DNA from: Nitrospiraceae bacterium
GTDB lineage: Bacteria > Nitrospirota > UBA9217
NCBI GenBank assembly: GCA_003454665.1
Contig: DMKB01000113.1
Span: 4,013-16,573, forward strand
Direction of reading: 5' to 3'
Length of the DNA stretch: 12,561 nucleotides
The position numbers and the translations under genes were made by a program. Below are positions 1 to 6,440 of this stretch, piece by piece. Positions within the stretch are counted from its first letter, which is position 1. Each line of letters opens with the position of its first letter. A model generated the notes under the pieces. The model worked only from the letters and a program-made list of their open reading frames with translations. It was not told the origin of the DNA and ran no database searches.

Positions 1-2
1 CC

Positions 3-2630
3 GAGACCCGCCATATCCAGCACAAGTCCACGGGCGCTTTGGTCGCCCAGTACACCAAGTACGACGCCGAAGGCAACCTGCTGGAGATGGTCGACGCCAC
101 GGGCCGGAAGTTCACCTATGCCTATGACGAGCTGAACCGGCAGATTGATACCACCTATCCTGATACAACAGCGCCCTTCTACCGCACCACGCGCATCCAT
201 ACCGGCTACGACGCCAACAACAACATTACGACGGTGACGGAGTACAAGACCGCTGCAGACAGCAGCACTTTGACGGACGTGACCACGAACACCTACGACA
301 ACTTCGACCGCCTCGACACCACGACGCAGCGCGGCCTTGTGGTGGACTACGGCTACGACGACAACGGCAACCGCACCAGCGTGTCCACTGCAGCAGGGAC
401 CACGGACTATACCTATGACAGCAGAAACCGGTTGAAGACAGCCGCGGCAGGGACGCAGGTGACGACTTATACGTACTACGCTGATGGGAAAAAAGATACG
501 GTTGTTTATCCCAACGGCACGGATGTGAAGTATACCTATCATCCGACGAACAGGATTGAAACCATAACGTACAAGGTCACTGCTGCCGGTACCGTCATCT
601 CGCGGTACGAATATGAATACGACGCAAACGGCAACCGGACGCAGCAGGTGGAGGAGCAGGCCGGAGCGACGGAGACCACGACGTACACCTACGACAATAT
701 CGACCGGATGAAGGACTTTACGGTCAGCGGTGCAAAGACGACGGTTAGTGAGTACACCTTCGAGGGATATAACCGAAAGACCGAGAGGGTAGCGGAAGAC
801 GGCGTTGTGGTGAAGTCGCGGACCTATACCTACGACGAGACGGACTGGCTCACGAAGGTGACGGACGACACGGACCCGGACAATGTCAAGACCATTTCGT
901 ATCTTTATGATAAGAACGGCAATACCCTGCGGAAGTCCGACAGCTCATTGCCGAATGGCGACGTGACGTTCATCTATGACTCGCGGGATCAGCTGGTGCA
1001 GACAACGAGCGGCTCGCCGGGGAATGAAACCGTTTTGGGGTTGTATGATTACAACGCCCAGGGGTTAAGGGTGCGGCATCGGAACAGTGAGCGGGGGGAT
1101 GTTGATTATTTCTATGATGATAATGCTGTGCTTGAAGAGCACAATGCAGCAGACGGCAGTCTGCTCGCTCACTATCGCTATGCCGACAGGCTGCTCAGCC
1201 TCGAAACCCGCAACCCGGAACTCGCAACTCGTTACTATCATTTCGATGCCCTCGGCAGCACCGTCAACCTCACGACCGACACCGGTACTGTCCAGGTCAG
1301 CTACAACCTCGACCCCTGGGGACATATAACAAACCAGGTAGGCACGAGTGTCAATCGCCAGATATTCACGGGTCAGGAACACGACGAAAACACCGGCCTG
1401 ATCTATTTTGGGGCGAGATATTACGATCCTGATACCGCGCGGTTCATAACCCAGGATAGTTATCTTGGAGAATCCGGTACTCCGCCGAGTCTGAACAGGT
1501 ATTTGTACGCCTACGGGAATCCGACGGTGTTCATCGACCTGTACGGGTACTCTTCCCTTAATGCCTGGGTAAAAACCGGAGAGGGCTACGAGCATGACCG
1601 GCAGCTCATCCTCGGGGAGATACAGAAAGCGCGCGACCGCGACATGGCAGCGGGCAACACCGCCATGGGATTCAAGTACAGTGCCGAATCCACGCTCATG
1701 GGATTATACGGGCTGGGCCTGAAAGGCGTGACCGGCGCGCTCAAGGCCGCGGACTTCCTGATCGATCTCGGGAGGATGAACGAGTCGAATGAAAATACCG
1801 AAACCGGTCGGCGCACCGTGAAACGCATCATGGTGATTGATGAGGCAATGAAGAGTACTGCGGCCGGTTTGATGAGATTTGGACGGAAGACATTGGAGGA
1901 CCCGACCGGGACGTACAAGAAGGTGGTCCGGGTACTCGGCGATGCAGCAGTCGCGCATGGGAAGGCCACGTTTGTCAGAGGTGAAGCAAAGGCTACGGCT
2001 TCCACTGCCGAGATACTCGGCGGGATTATCACCGGCGAGGCCTTTGTCGCAAAAGCCGGGGCGATCAAACAGACCGTCACTAGTGCTGCTTCAGTCGTTA
2101 ATCGGCAGATAAAGAAGAAGATAAAAAGAGAGGCCGTGAGGCAGGCACGGCGCAGTGCAGGCGCTGCCGGCAGTTCGAAGGTGAAGGACTTCTTTGGAGG
2201 ACTGCTGAGAGGTGAGATTGGTAATTGGAAGCTTGAGTTGAGTTTGAATCAGTTGAATATGGGGATTCCGCTCAATATTACGAGGAAGGTGGCAAAGAGA
2301 TTACCTAATGAGAGTGGAGTTATAAGGGAATTCGTTCAAAAGCAAAATGAGATTTATTACCGGGTCTTTTCTGGCGATCGGCGCGACGGATCTTTCTTAA
2401 CTCAAGTACCACCTAAAAGCAGAAGATTTGCGCAAGAAGCACTATCTCTTCCACCTCACAATAAAGCTGAACTGATCCAGGAAGTAGTTGTCCCTGCAGG
2501 AACGAGACTACGACGATCAAGAGCTGCACCTATGCCTGAATGGGGGCGGAAGAGAGGTGGTGCAGAACAATTCGAATTACTGGATAGAATACCTATGACG
2601 AATTTTGGTCCAGGGAGGAAACTGCCATGA
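3..2630 (+). CDS. RHS/YD-repeat polymorphic toxin, C-terminal part (5' end outside window)
   Basis: The frame is open from the left edge, so this is the 3' part of a longer gene; the TTG at 39 is not a convincing start. Numbering from that codon, residues 1 to about 390 carry YD repeats (YDANGNR, YTYDNIDR and similar), which form the RHS shell that encloses a toxin. The RHS-associated core follows (ENTGLIYFGARYYDP at about 450-464) and ends near D500 with DLYGY, where DPxG is usual. Residues 505 to about 727 are an Ala/Gly-rich pre-toxin region with a basic stretch. The last ~135 residues form a separate tip in visibly AT-richer DNA. It holds YYRVF (R775), GSFLT (S785), ALSLPP, VPAGT and GGAEQFE (Q844, E846). 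This order resembles NAD-consuming ART/TNT-like toxins; that assignment is inference from motif order only. The stop overlaps the next start by ATGA, the usual toxin-immunity arrangement. Confidence 0.95.
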   Translation, partial: ETRHIQHKSTGALVAQYTKYDAEGNLLEMVDATGRKFTYAYDELNRQIDTTYPDTTAPFYRTTRIHTGYDANNNITTVTEYKTAADSSTLTDVTTNTYDNFDRLDTTTQRGLVVDYGYDDNGNRTSVSTAAGTTDYTYDSRNRLKTAAAGTQVTTYTYYADGKKDTVVYPNGTDVKYTYHPTNRIETITYKVTAAGTVISRYEYEYDANGNRTQQVEEQAGATETTTYTYDNIDRMKDFTVSGAKTTVSEYTFEGYNRKTERVAEDGVVVKSRTYTYDETDWLTKVTDDTDPDNVKTISYLYDKNGNTLRKSDSSLPNGDVTFIYDSRDQLVQTTSGSPGNETVLGLYDYNAQGLRVRHRNSERGDVDYFYDDNAVLEEHNAADGSLLAHYRYADRLLSLETRNPELATRYYHFDALGSTVNLTTDTGTVQVSYNLDPWGHITNQVGTSVNRQIFTGQEHDENTGLIYFGARYYDPDTARFITQDSYLGESGTPPSLNRYLYAYGNPTVFIDLYGYSSLNAWVKTGEGYEHDRQLILGEIQKARDRDMAAGNTAMGFKYSAESTLMGLYGLGLKGVTGALKAADFLIDLGRMNESNENTETGRRTVKRIMVIDEAMKSTAAGLMRFGRKTLEDPTGTYKKVVRVLGDAAVAHGKATFVRGEAKATASTAEILGGIITGEAFVAKAGAIKQTVTSAASVVNRQIKKKIKREAVRQARRSAGAAGSSKVKDFFGGLLRGEIGNWKLELSLNQLNMGIPLNITRKVAKRLPNESGVIREFVQKQNEIYYRVFSGDRRDGSFLTQVPPKSRRFAQEALSLPPHNKAELIQEVVVPAGTRLRRSRAAPMPEWGRKRGGAEQFELLDRIPMTNFGPGRKLP
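1204..1233 (-). repeat. Dispersed GTTGCGGGTT-type repeat inside the RHS frame
   Basis: Read on the minus strand this is an ACGAGTTGCGAGTTCCGGGT-like unit, nearly the same as the copy at 3151-3174 and related to copies at 4826-4840, 6569-6597 and 6803-6985. Here it is translated in frame as TRNPELATR, between the last YD-like strand and the YYHFDALGS core motif. Confidence 0.7.
2613..2620 (+). promoter_or_regulatory. Ribosome binding site for the RHS immunity gene
   Basis: GGGAGGAA lies inside the last codons of the RHS gene, 6 nt before the ATG at 2627. A strong site overlapping the toxin 3' end supports coupled expression of toxin and immunity and fixes the immunity start. Confidence 0.75.
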
Positions 2631-2965
2631 TTGAGCTGACGTTTTCTGGAACTAGCCTGAAAATTGATACGGAAGAGATTGTCTTGCCTTATTCTGTTGT
2701 AGACGCGTTTGTCTCAAAAGGGATTATCGTGGTGCTTCTAGATCCAGATGCAAATCTAGAAAAAGACAAACAATATAAAAATTTGTTGGCCTACGATCCA
2801 TCAGGCAAAAAAATGTGGGAAGCAGAGCTTCCCACACCCAAACCCTCAGATGTATATTGGAAAATTGTTAAGAAGGACCCACTCGTTGCTTATTCTTTTT
2901 CTTCATACGAATGTGAGATCGACTTATGCTCTGGTAAAATCATCAGATCGGATTTTTATAAGTAA
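2627..2965 (+). CDS. Putative immunity protein for the RHS toxin tip
   Basis: This encodes 112 residues whose ATG overlaps the RHS stop (ATGA) behind a strong ribosome binding site. There is no signal peptide and no clear membrane segment, so a cytoplasmic protein is expected. The sequence alternates short hydrophobic strands (IIVVLLD, NLLAYD, PLVAYSF) with polar turns, and reads as a small beta-rich fold. Near the C-terminus, YECEIDLCSGKII resembles the strand-turn pattern of a propeller blade. The DNA is much AT-richer than the RHS shell and matches the toxin tip, as expected if toxin and immunity travel together. I do not recognise a named family; the immunity role is inferred from position, coupling and size. 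Its partner would be the tip at about 2220-2630. Confidence 0.8.
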   Translation: MIELTFSGTSLKIDTEEIVLPYSVVDAFVSKGIIVVLLDPDANLEKDKQYKNLLAYDPSGKKMWEAELPTPKPSDVYWKIVKKDPLVAYSFSSYECEIDLCSGKIIRSDFYK

Positions 2966-3081
2966 GACTAAGTTCCAAAGTAGATATCTGGGAAGACCTA
3001 TGAGTATTCAGTTCGAAGAATTGCCTGGGTGGGGTTTTGAGGTTGATGAAGTGTCTGCTGGTGTCTATAAGGTAACAGGTC

Positions 3082-3114
3082 GGGAACCTAGGGGACGTTG
3101 TTTCTTACGGTGCG
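3082..3114 (-). repeat. REP-like hairpin, copy A
   Basis: GGGAAC pairs with GTTTCT by Watson-Crick and wobble pairs across a 12-nt loop containing CTAGGGGACG, and the tail TTACGGTGC follows. It aligns almost base for base with the copies at 3197-3230 and 4269-4304. Read on the minus strand, the base next to the stem is GTAA instead of the GTAG of the better copies. Confidence 0.7.
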
Positions 3115-3130
3115 TTGGAATTGAAAGGCT

Positions 3131-3176
3131 TGTTGCGGGTAGGCAAGTCTGGTTACGAGTTGCGAGTTTCGGGTAG
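3131..3176 (+). repeat. Dispersed GTTGCGGGTA / TTACGAGTTGCGAGTT repeat
   Basis: TGTTGCGGGTAGG and GGTTACGAGTTGCGAGTTTC stand between REP copies A and B. The second unit matches, on the opposite strand, the segment at 1204-1233 inside the RHS gene. From 2966 to 3264 I see only the gene remnant, REP copies A and B and this repeat. Confidence 0.65.
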
Positions 3177-3184
3177 ATAAAACA

Positions 3185-3230
3185 GGGAAACCTCGGGGGA
3201 AACCTCGGGGACGTTGTTTCCTACGGTGCA
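3185..3230 (-). repeat. REP-like hairpin, copy B, with partial tandem duplication
   Basis: The full unit is 3197-3230, with a perfect 6-bp stem: GGAAAC (3198-3203) and GTTTCC (3216-3221) around a 12-nt loop. The first 12 nt of the unit are also present at 3185-3196. On the minus strand GTAG sits at the foot of the stem, the position of the conserved tetranucleotide in known REPs. This copy is the left flank of the RAYT gene. Confidence 0.8.
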
Positions 3231-3244
3231 AAACTCTTATGAGG

Positions 3245-3251
3245 AAGGAGG
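3245..3251 (+). promoter_or_regulatory. Ribosome binding site for the RAYT gene
   Basis: AAGGAGG is the only strong Shine-Dalgarno match upstream of the transposase. It is 13 nt from the GTG at 3265 and 31 nt from the ATG at 3283, so it favours the GTG although the spacing is long. Confidence 0.5.
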
Positions 3252-3264
3252 GCGATCATTCTGA

Positions 3265-4278
3265 GTGTTAAAAAGACATCCTATGCCGAGACAAGCGCGA
3301 TTGGACGTTCCCGGAGCTTTGCATCATATCATAGTGCGGGGGAACAACCGGGCAGATATATTCACTGATGATCAAGACCGTGCGAGGTTTCTTCAGCGGC
3401 TAGGCCAAAACATAGTCGAGGCCAAATGTTCAGTGTACGCATGGGTTTTAATGAGCAATCATGTACATATATTATTCAGAAGCGGAAGGAAGGGGCTGTC
3501 GGCGGTGATGAGGAAGCTCTTGACATGGTACGCGATATACTACAACCGGCGACAACGGCGGTCGGGACACTTGTTCGAGAACAGGTACAAATCGATACTC
3601 TGTGAAGAAGAGCGGTATTTTTTGGCGCTGATACGGTATGTCCACGTCAATCCTGTGCGGGCCGGGATTGTGAAAACACTTGATGAATTAGACCGCTATC
3701 CATGGAGTGGCCACAGCGCTGTTATGGGCAAACAAACGTATCATTGGATGGATACAGACTATGTTTTGCAGCAATTCGGTACGAAAAAGCGAGCTGCACG
3801 AAAAGAATATCGGCAGTTTGTTGAGAGAGGCTTGTCAGAGGGGCGAAATGAGGAATTAACCGGGGGTGGTCTCATCCGGAGCCGTGGCGGCTGGTCACAG
3901 GTGCTGTCAGAAAGACGGCGTGGTCAGAAAGAGGAGGCGGATGAGCGAATACTGGGCAGTGGAGATTTTGTTGATGCTATCTTAACCGAAGCTGAAGAGA
4001 ACGAAACGCGCCAATTAAAGATTCGGCGATCAGGGAGGACCATAACCGCTATTGTGCAAGAAGAATGTCTACGAGGGCAGATAAGCCTGGAAGAGCTCAA
4101 AAAGGGCAGCAGGCGCAGTACGGTCAGTGCAGTTCGGGCAAGGATAGCCAGGCGCTGCGTTGATGAGTTGGGGTTGACCATGGCGGAGATAGCACGGCAT
4201 GTGGGTGTGAATACCTCGAGTGTCACGCGAGCTGTTGCTAAGCTTGAGAAAGAGGGGATGGCCAGTTATGCACCGTAG
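3265..4278 (+). CDS. REP-associated tyrosine transposase (RAYT, Y1/HUH) with DnaA-like C-terminal domain
   Basis: This is a single-strand DNA transposase of the IS200/TnpA-REP superfamily. The HUH pair is in NHVHIL (H66, H68) and the expected nucleophile is Y125 in RYVHVNPVRAG; YNRRQRRSGHLF (about 93-104) is also typical. Residues about 256-331 form an added DNA-binding module like DnaA domain IV, ending in a helix-turn-helix (TMAEIARHVGVNTSSVTRAV). This architecture is known for long RAYTs. The 337 residues look intact. GTG at 3265 is the first codon after an in-frame TGA; ATG at 3283 gives the family-typical start MPRQARLD and could be the real one. The gene lies between inverted REP copies (3197-3230 and 4269-4304), and its TAG stop falls inside the right one. 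The expected role is recognition, cleavage and spread of these REPs. Confidence 0.95.
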   Translation: MLKRHPMPRQARLDVPGALHHIIVRGNNRADIFTDDQDRARFLQRLGQNIVEAKCSVYAWVLMSNHVHILFRSGRKGLSAVMRKLLTWYAIYYNRRQRRSGHLFENRYKSILCEEERYFLALIRYVHVNPVRAGIVKTLDELDRYPWSGHSAVMGKQTYHWMDTDYVLQQFGTKKRAARKEYRQFVERGLSEGRNEELTGGGLIRSRGGWSQVLSERRRGQKEEADERILGSGDFVDAILTEAEENETRQLKIRRSGRTITAIVQEECLRGQISLEELKKGSRRSTVSAVRARIARRCVDELGLTMAEIARHVGVNTSSVTRAVAKLEKEGMASYAP

Positions 4279-4304
4279 GAAACAACGTCCCCAAGGTTCC
4301 CTTC
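4269..4304 (+). repeat. REP-like hairpin, copy C, inverted relative to the others
   Basis: This is the reverse complement of copies A, B and D. Read on + it is TGCACCGTAG, then GAAACAACGTCCCC, then a GGTTCCC arm pairing with GGAAAC through one wobble. GTAG at 4275-4278 stands at the stem foot, and its TAG is the stop codon of the RAYT. With copy B it brackets the transposase as an inverted pair. Confidence 0.8.
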
Positions 4305-4328
4305 GGCTGAAAGGAGCAAATTAAAAAA

Positions 4329-4778
4329 ATGGAATGGCCACTTCAGTTGACTGTGCGAGTACATGATAAAATCGGCAAACAGATGGTGTCTAGCCTCGTA
4401 TTGTTCGTGGTTCTCTTCGCCACAAGGAAAAACAACTATACTTTAGGACCATTTTTGACAGACGAAAAAGGCGAAGTAACAATAACTAGAAAGGTTATAG
4501 AAAAAGAAATTGCAGATACAAAAAAAGAATTTCCCATGGATTATAGTGATGATCTGTCAGAATGCCAATTTAAGATACTTGTAACGATAGAATCTGCGGA
4601 GTCTTTGGCTGAGCGTTGGAAGAAGCTGAAAGAATATTATCCTGATAGGGCTAATAAGTTAAGGCGCTTGCTGGATGGCGGTGCAAATTATACTACAAAT
4701 AGATTTCAACAGGAAGTAGATTTAAAAAACATAGGTGATGTAATTGATGTTGAAATGGGAGAACCGAAGGAAACCTAG
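4329..4778 (+). CDS. Orphan hypothetical protein, candidate immunity or accessory gene
   Basis: This encodes 149 residues starting at ATG 4329, with AAGGAG at 4311-4316 (12-nt spacing, rather long). I do not recognise the family. The N-terminal ~90 residues read as a beta-sandwich of transthyretin/carboxypeptidase-regulatory type: LTVRVHDKIGKQMVSSLVLFV is followed by a TDEKGEVTI turn. A charged helical segment (SLAERWKKLKEYYPDRANKLRRLL, split here only for description) comes next, then a short acidic end. There is no signal peptide; the hydrophobic run at about 21-31 is probably a strand. The stop TAG and the last codons (KET) are encoded by REP copy D, so the native C-terminus may be shortened. 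AT-rich composition and the neighbours suggest an immunity gene parted from its toxin, but no toxin frame precedes it, because the RAYT module sits there. Confidence 0.7.
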   Translation: MEWPLQLTVRVHDKIGKQMVSSLVLFVVLFATRKNNYTLGPFLTDEKGEVTITRKVIEKEIADTKKEFPMDYSDDLSECQFKILVTIESAESLAERWKKLKEYYPDRANKLRRLLDGGANYTTNRFQQEVDLKNIGDVIDVEMGEPKET

Positions 4779-4800
4779 GGGTCTTGTTTCCTACGGTGCA
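4767..4800 (-). repeat. REP-like hairpin, copy D
   Basis: Perfect stem GGAAAC / GTTTCC, loop CTAGGGGTCTT (one base shorter than in copy B), and the shared tail TACGGTGCA; the minus strand again has GTAG at the stem foot. The TAG in the loop (4776-4778) stops the preceding gene. Homology to copy E continues past the REP to about 4855. Confidence 0.75.
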
Positions 4801-4818
4801 TTGTCGGTAGAGTAGTGT

Positions 4819-4856
4819 TCCGACGAACGAGTTGCAGGTTTTATTTGATCGGCGTC
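4819..4856 (+). repeat. Shared 3' flank of REP copies D and E (first copy)
   Basis: About 38 nt beginning TTCCGACGAACGAGTTG align without gaps to 6494-6531 (TTCGGACGAATGAATTG) at 28 of 38 positions by eye. The spacing to the preceding REP is nearly equal in both places. It abuts the truncated start of the RES toxin cassette. Confidence 0.55.
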
Positions 4857-4882
4857 CGATTAATATTTTTGTTCTTTGAAAA

Positions 4883-5968
4883 TTGAAAACCCTCACCTTC
4901 GGTTGGATCAACAAGCATGACGCAGCCAGGGACAAGTACGACCGCGGTGAGATAACCCAGGTAGATTATATGGGCGCGTCCCTTGAGGCCGGTGTCGAGA
5001 GCGGCATCTATCTGACCGCCACCATGGCCACAGGCGGCATCGCAGGCATAGCAACGAAGGGTATGAGCCTCACGAGCAGGCTGCTGATCACCGGCGCCGT
5101 GGGCAACATGGGCTACCAGGCAGCAGACGACATCGTGAAGGGCGAATTCAGCGGCGCAGGTGCCTATCTGAAAGCCGGTGGAACCGGCGCTTTAACGGGC
5201 GGGATATTCCGCGGCAGTATGGCTCTGAAGCCTCTGCTGGGCAAGGCGTCCGGCGCAGTGCGGCAGGGCATGCAGGTGATGAAGTCAGCGGCCAAGGGCA
5301 AAGGCCAGGCCCTGAAGCGCATGACCACCGAGGTCAAGAGTGGTCTGCATGATGCTGGGCAGAAGCTCGTGCAGAAGGGCAAGTCGAGCAGTGTTGGCAG
5401 GACGTTGGCGAACCAGCGGGGTGGGGTGCGCTTTGGTGATCGCAGGGCCTATCTCAGCCAGAAGTTTAGAGGGTCGGCTACGGGCAGCCTTGATAAATCT
5501 ATTAGTGCCGGGAAGGGGTATTCTCAAGGAATACTGCCAAAAGGAGTAACTTTTGAAGGAACGCTTTATCGAGCTGCGAAAGCGGGATATGATCCAAAAC
5601 TTATACACCCAGGGAATATCGCTGCTAGTCATCGTTACACGGGACCGGGACAAGGTGGTTTATATTTATCATCTGGTAAAAATATCGTTCGTGCAGAGAT
5701 GGGCTCTATGCGAGGCATGAAGATGCACTCTTTTGATGTTAAAGCCTCTAATCTACTGGACCTTACGAATCCTGCAGTTAGACAGAAGATTGGAGCCAAA
5801 CTTAATGATTTGGTTAGAAACAGTGGTACCAAGGCCTGGGACTACCAGGTTACACAGCCGTTAGGTCGCTGGGCAAAGCAGCATGGATATCGTGGCATTA
5901 TTGCTCCTTCTGCCCAAGCTGATGGGGGCGTCAATATTTTATTATTCAACATAGGAGTACTTCCATGA
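4883..5968 (+). CDS. Orphan RHS C-terminal cassette with RES-domain toxin (5'-truncated)
   Basis: The frame opens just after an in-frame TGA (4877-4879). TTG 4883 has no ribosome binding site and the first residues already read as internal protein (FGWINKHDAARDKY), so I take this as a displaced C-terminus without its RHS shell. Residues 1 to about 195 are a GC-rich, Ala/Gly-rich pre-toxin region with hydrophobic stretches, unrelated by eye to that of the first RHS gene. Residues about 225-361 match the RES domain: LYRA (R230), HRYTGPGQGGLYLS (R251, Y261), E272 in VRAEM, WDYQVTQPL, and S343 in APSAQADGG. RES toxins such as MbcT and ParT attack NAD+ or ADP-ribosylate targets. The GC content drops near 5470, where the toxin tip begins. 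The stop overlaps the next gene by ATGA. It is probably silent unless recombined onto an RHS core or expressed from an unseen start. Confidence 0.85.
   Translation: MKTLTFGWINKHDAARDKYDRGEITQVDYMGASLEAGVESGIYLTATMATGGIAGIATKGMSLTSRLLITGAVGNMGYQAADDIVKGEFSGAGAYLKAGGTGALTGGIFRGSMALKPLLGKASGAVRQGMQVMKSAAKGKGQALKRMTTEVKSGLHDAGQKLVQKGKSSSVGRTLANQRGGVRFGDRRAYLSQKFRGSATGSLDKSISAGKGYSQGILPKGVTFEGTLYRAAKAGYDPKLIHPGNIAASHRYTGPGQGGLYLSSGKNIVRAEMGSMRGMKMHSFDVKASNLLDLTNPAVRQKIGAKLNDLVRNSGTKAWDYQVTQPLGRWAKQHGYRGIIAPSAQADGGVNILLFNIGVLP
5953..5957 (+). promoter_or_regulatory. Ribosome binding site for the RES-toxin immunity gene
   Basis: AGGAG lies 7 nt before the ATG at 5965, inside the toxin 3' end. The position matches that of the site in front of the first immunity gene. 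Confidence 0.65.
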
Positions 5969-6435
5969 AAAAAAATGATAGAAAAATAGAGGGTTATATT
6001 GTTTGGATTGAGTGTCAGCACTGTAATGAAAAATTTCCTGCGTTTACTTTTTCGGGCGACATAGATCAAGTAACAGAAGGCTTGGGCGCTCTTAGCTGCA
6101 TGACTGATCCAGAAATAATCATAAGTGAGCTGACAGCATCGGAATGGAATTCTATGCCTCCTGAAGTAGGCATAAAAAAATTTGTGCAGCGGGTCTCAAA
6201 CTTATTGGACAGAGATGATTTAATATTGCCAGTTATTGCTAGTTATGAGCATAGCGAAACTGATGATGCCAATTTTCAGGAATTCTTAAAAAAGTATAAA
6301 CCTTCGATGCCGGTTTATAAATGTATTAAATGTGGCAGAGAAAGCGGCCGGGTAATAAGAACGATTTCCCCTAGTGATTTTAAAGCTGAGGGAGGAGCAA
6401 TTCAATTAGTTGGGAAGTTAAGTCTGAAAACATAG
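5965..6435 (+). CDS. Putative zinc-ribbon immunity protein for the RES toxin
   Basis: This encodes 156 residues starting at ATG 5965 within the toxin stop (ATGA) and behind AGGAG. Two CxxC knuckles stand far apart: C17-Q-H-C20 near the N-terminus and C120-I-K-C123-G near the C-terminus. This suggests one zinc site joining both ends of a compact cytoplasmic protein. Between them are a predicted helical segment (IKKFVQRVSNLLDRDDLI) and an acidic loop. The AT-rich DNA matches the RES tip. Immunity is inferred from coupling, order and composition. Classical RES toxins are paired with Xre-type antitoxins, and this protein shows no such helix-turn-helix, so protection here would be of a different kind. 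I do not recognise a named family. Confidence 0.82.
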   Translation: MKKNDRKIEGYIVWIECQHCNEKFPAFTFSGDIDQVTEGLGALSCMTDPEIIISELTASEWNSMPPEVGIKKFVQRVSNLLDRDDLILPVIASYEHSETDDANFQEFLKKYKPSMPVYKCIKCGRESGRVIRTISPSDFKAEGGAIQLVGKLSLKT

Positions 6436-6440
6436 GATGC

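Larger units (their letters stand above)
3000..3176 (+). pseudogene. Truncated small gene (possible orphan immunity) cut by a REP element
   Basis: An ATG at 3000, preceded by GGAAG, opens a frame that begins MSIQFEELPGW and continues FEVDEVSAGVYKVTG. This looks like a genuine soluble N-terminus: acidic, with a Trp-containing strand and the turn pattern seen in small proteins beside RHS toxins. After about 30 codons the frame runs straight into the REP element at 3082-3114. The remaining ~29 residues (for example RCFLRCVGIERLV) are Arg/Cys-rich translation of the REP and the dispersed repeat behind it. I read it as a gene whose 3' part was lost when the REP arrived. A complete short 59-residue gene, or no gene, remains possible. 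Confidence 0.4.

Noticed and set aside
1065..2080. Minus-strand frames opposite the RHS core and pre-toxin region
   Set aside because: They are antisense to YD/RHS core motifs and have no start signals.
2850..2999. Upstream part of a frame overlapping the first immunity gene
   Set aside because: It is out of frame within a well-supported gene; only the part from ATG 3000 looks protein-like.
4767..4800. REP hairpins as strong intrinsic terminators
   Set aside because: The stem is only 6 bp with a 12-nt loop and is followed by TACGG, not a T-run. A weak effect on transcripts is possible but not shown.
4800..4882. Promoter for the RES cassette (AT-rich TAATATTTTTG near 4861)
   Set aside because: No convincing -35/-10 pair with proper spacing could be picked by eye, and the homologous flank at 6494-6531 does not share the AT-rich part.
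4883..4900. TTG 4883 as a true start of a complete toxin gene
   Set aside because: There is no ribosome binding site, a stop lies directly upstream, and the first residues look like the middle of a pre-toxin region. I treat it as a truncated cassette.
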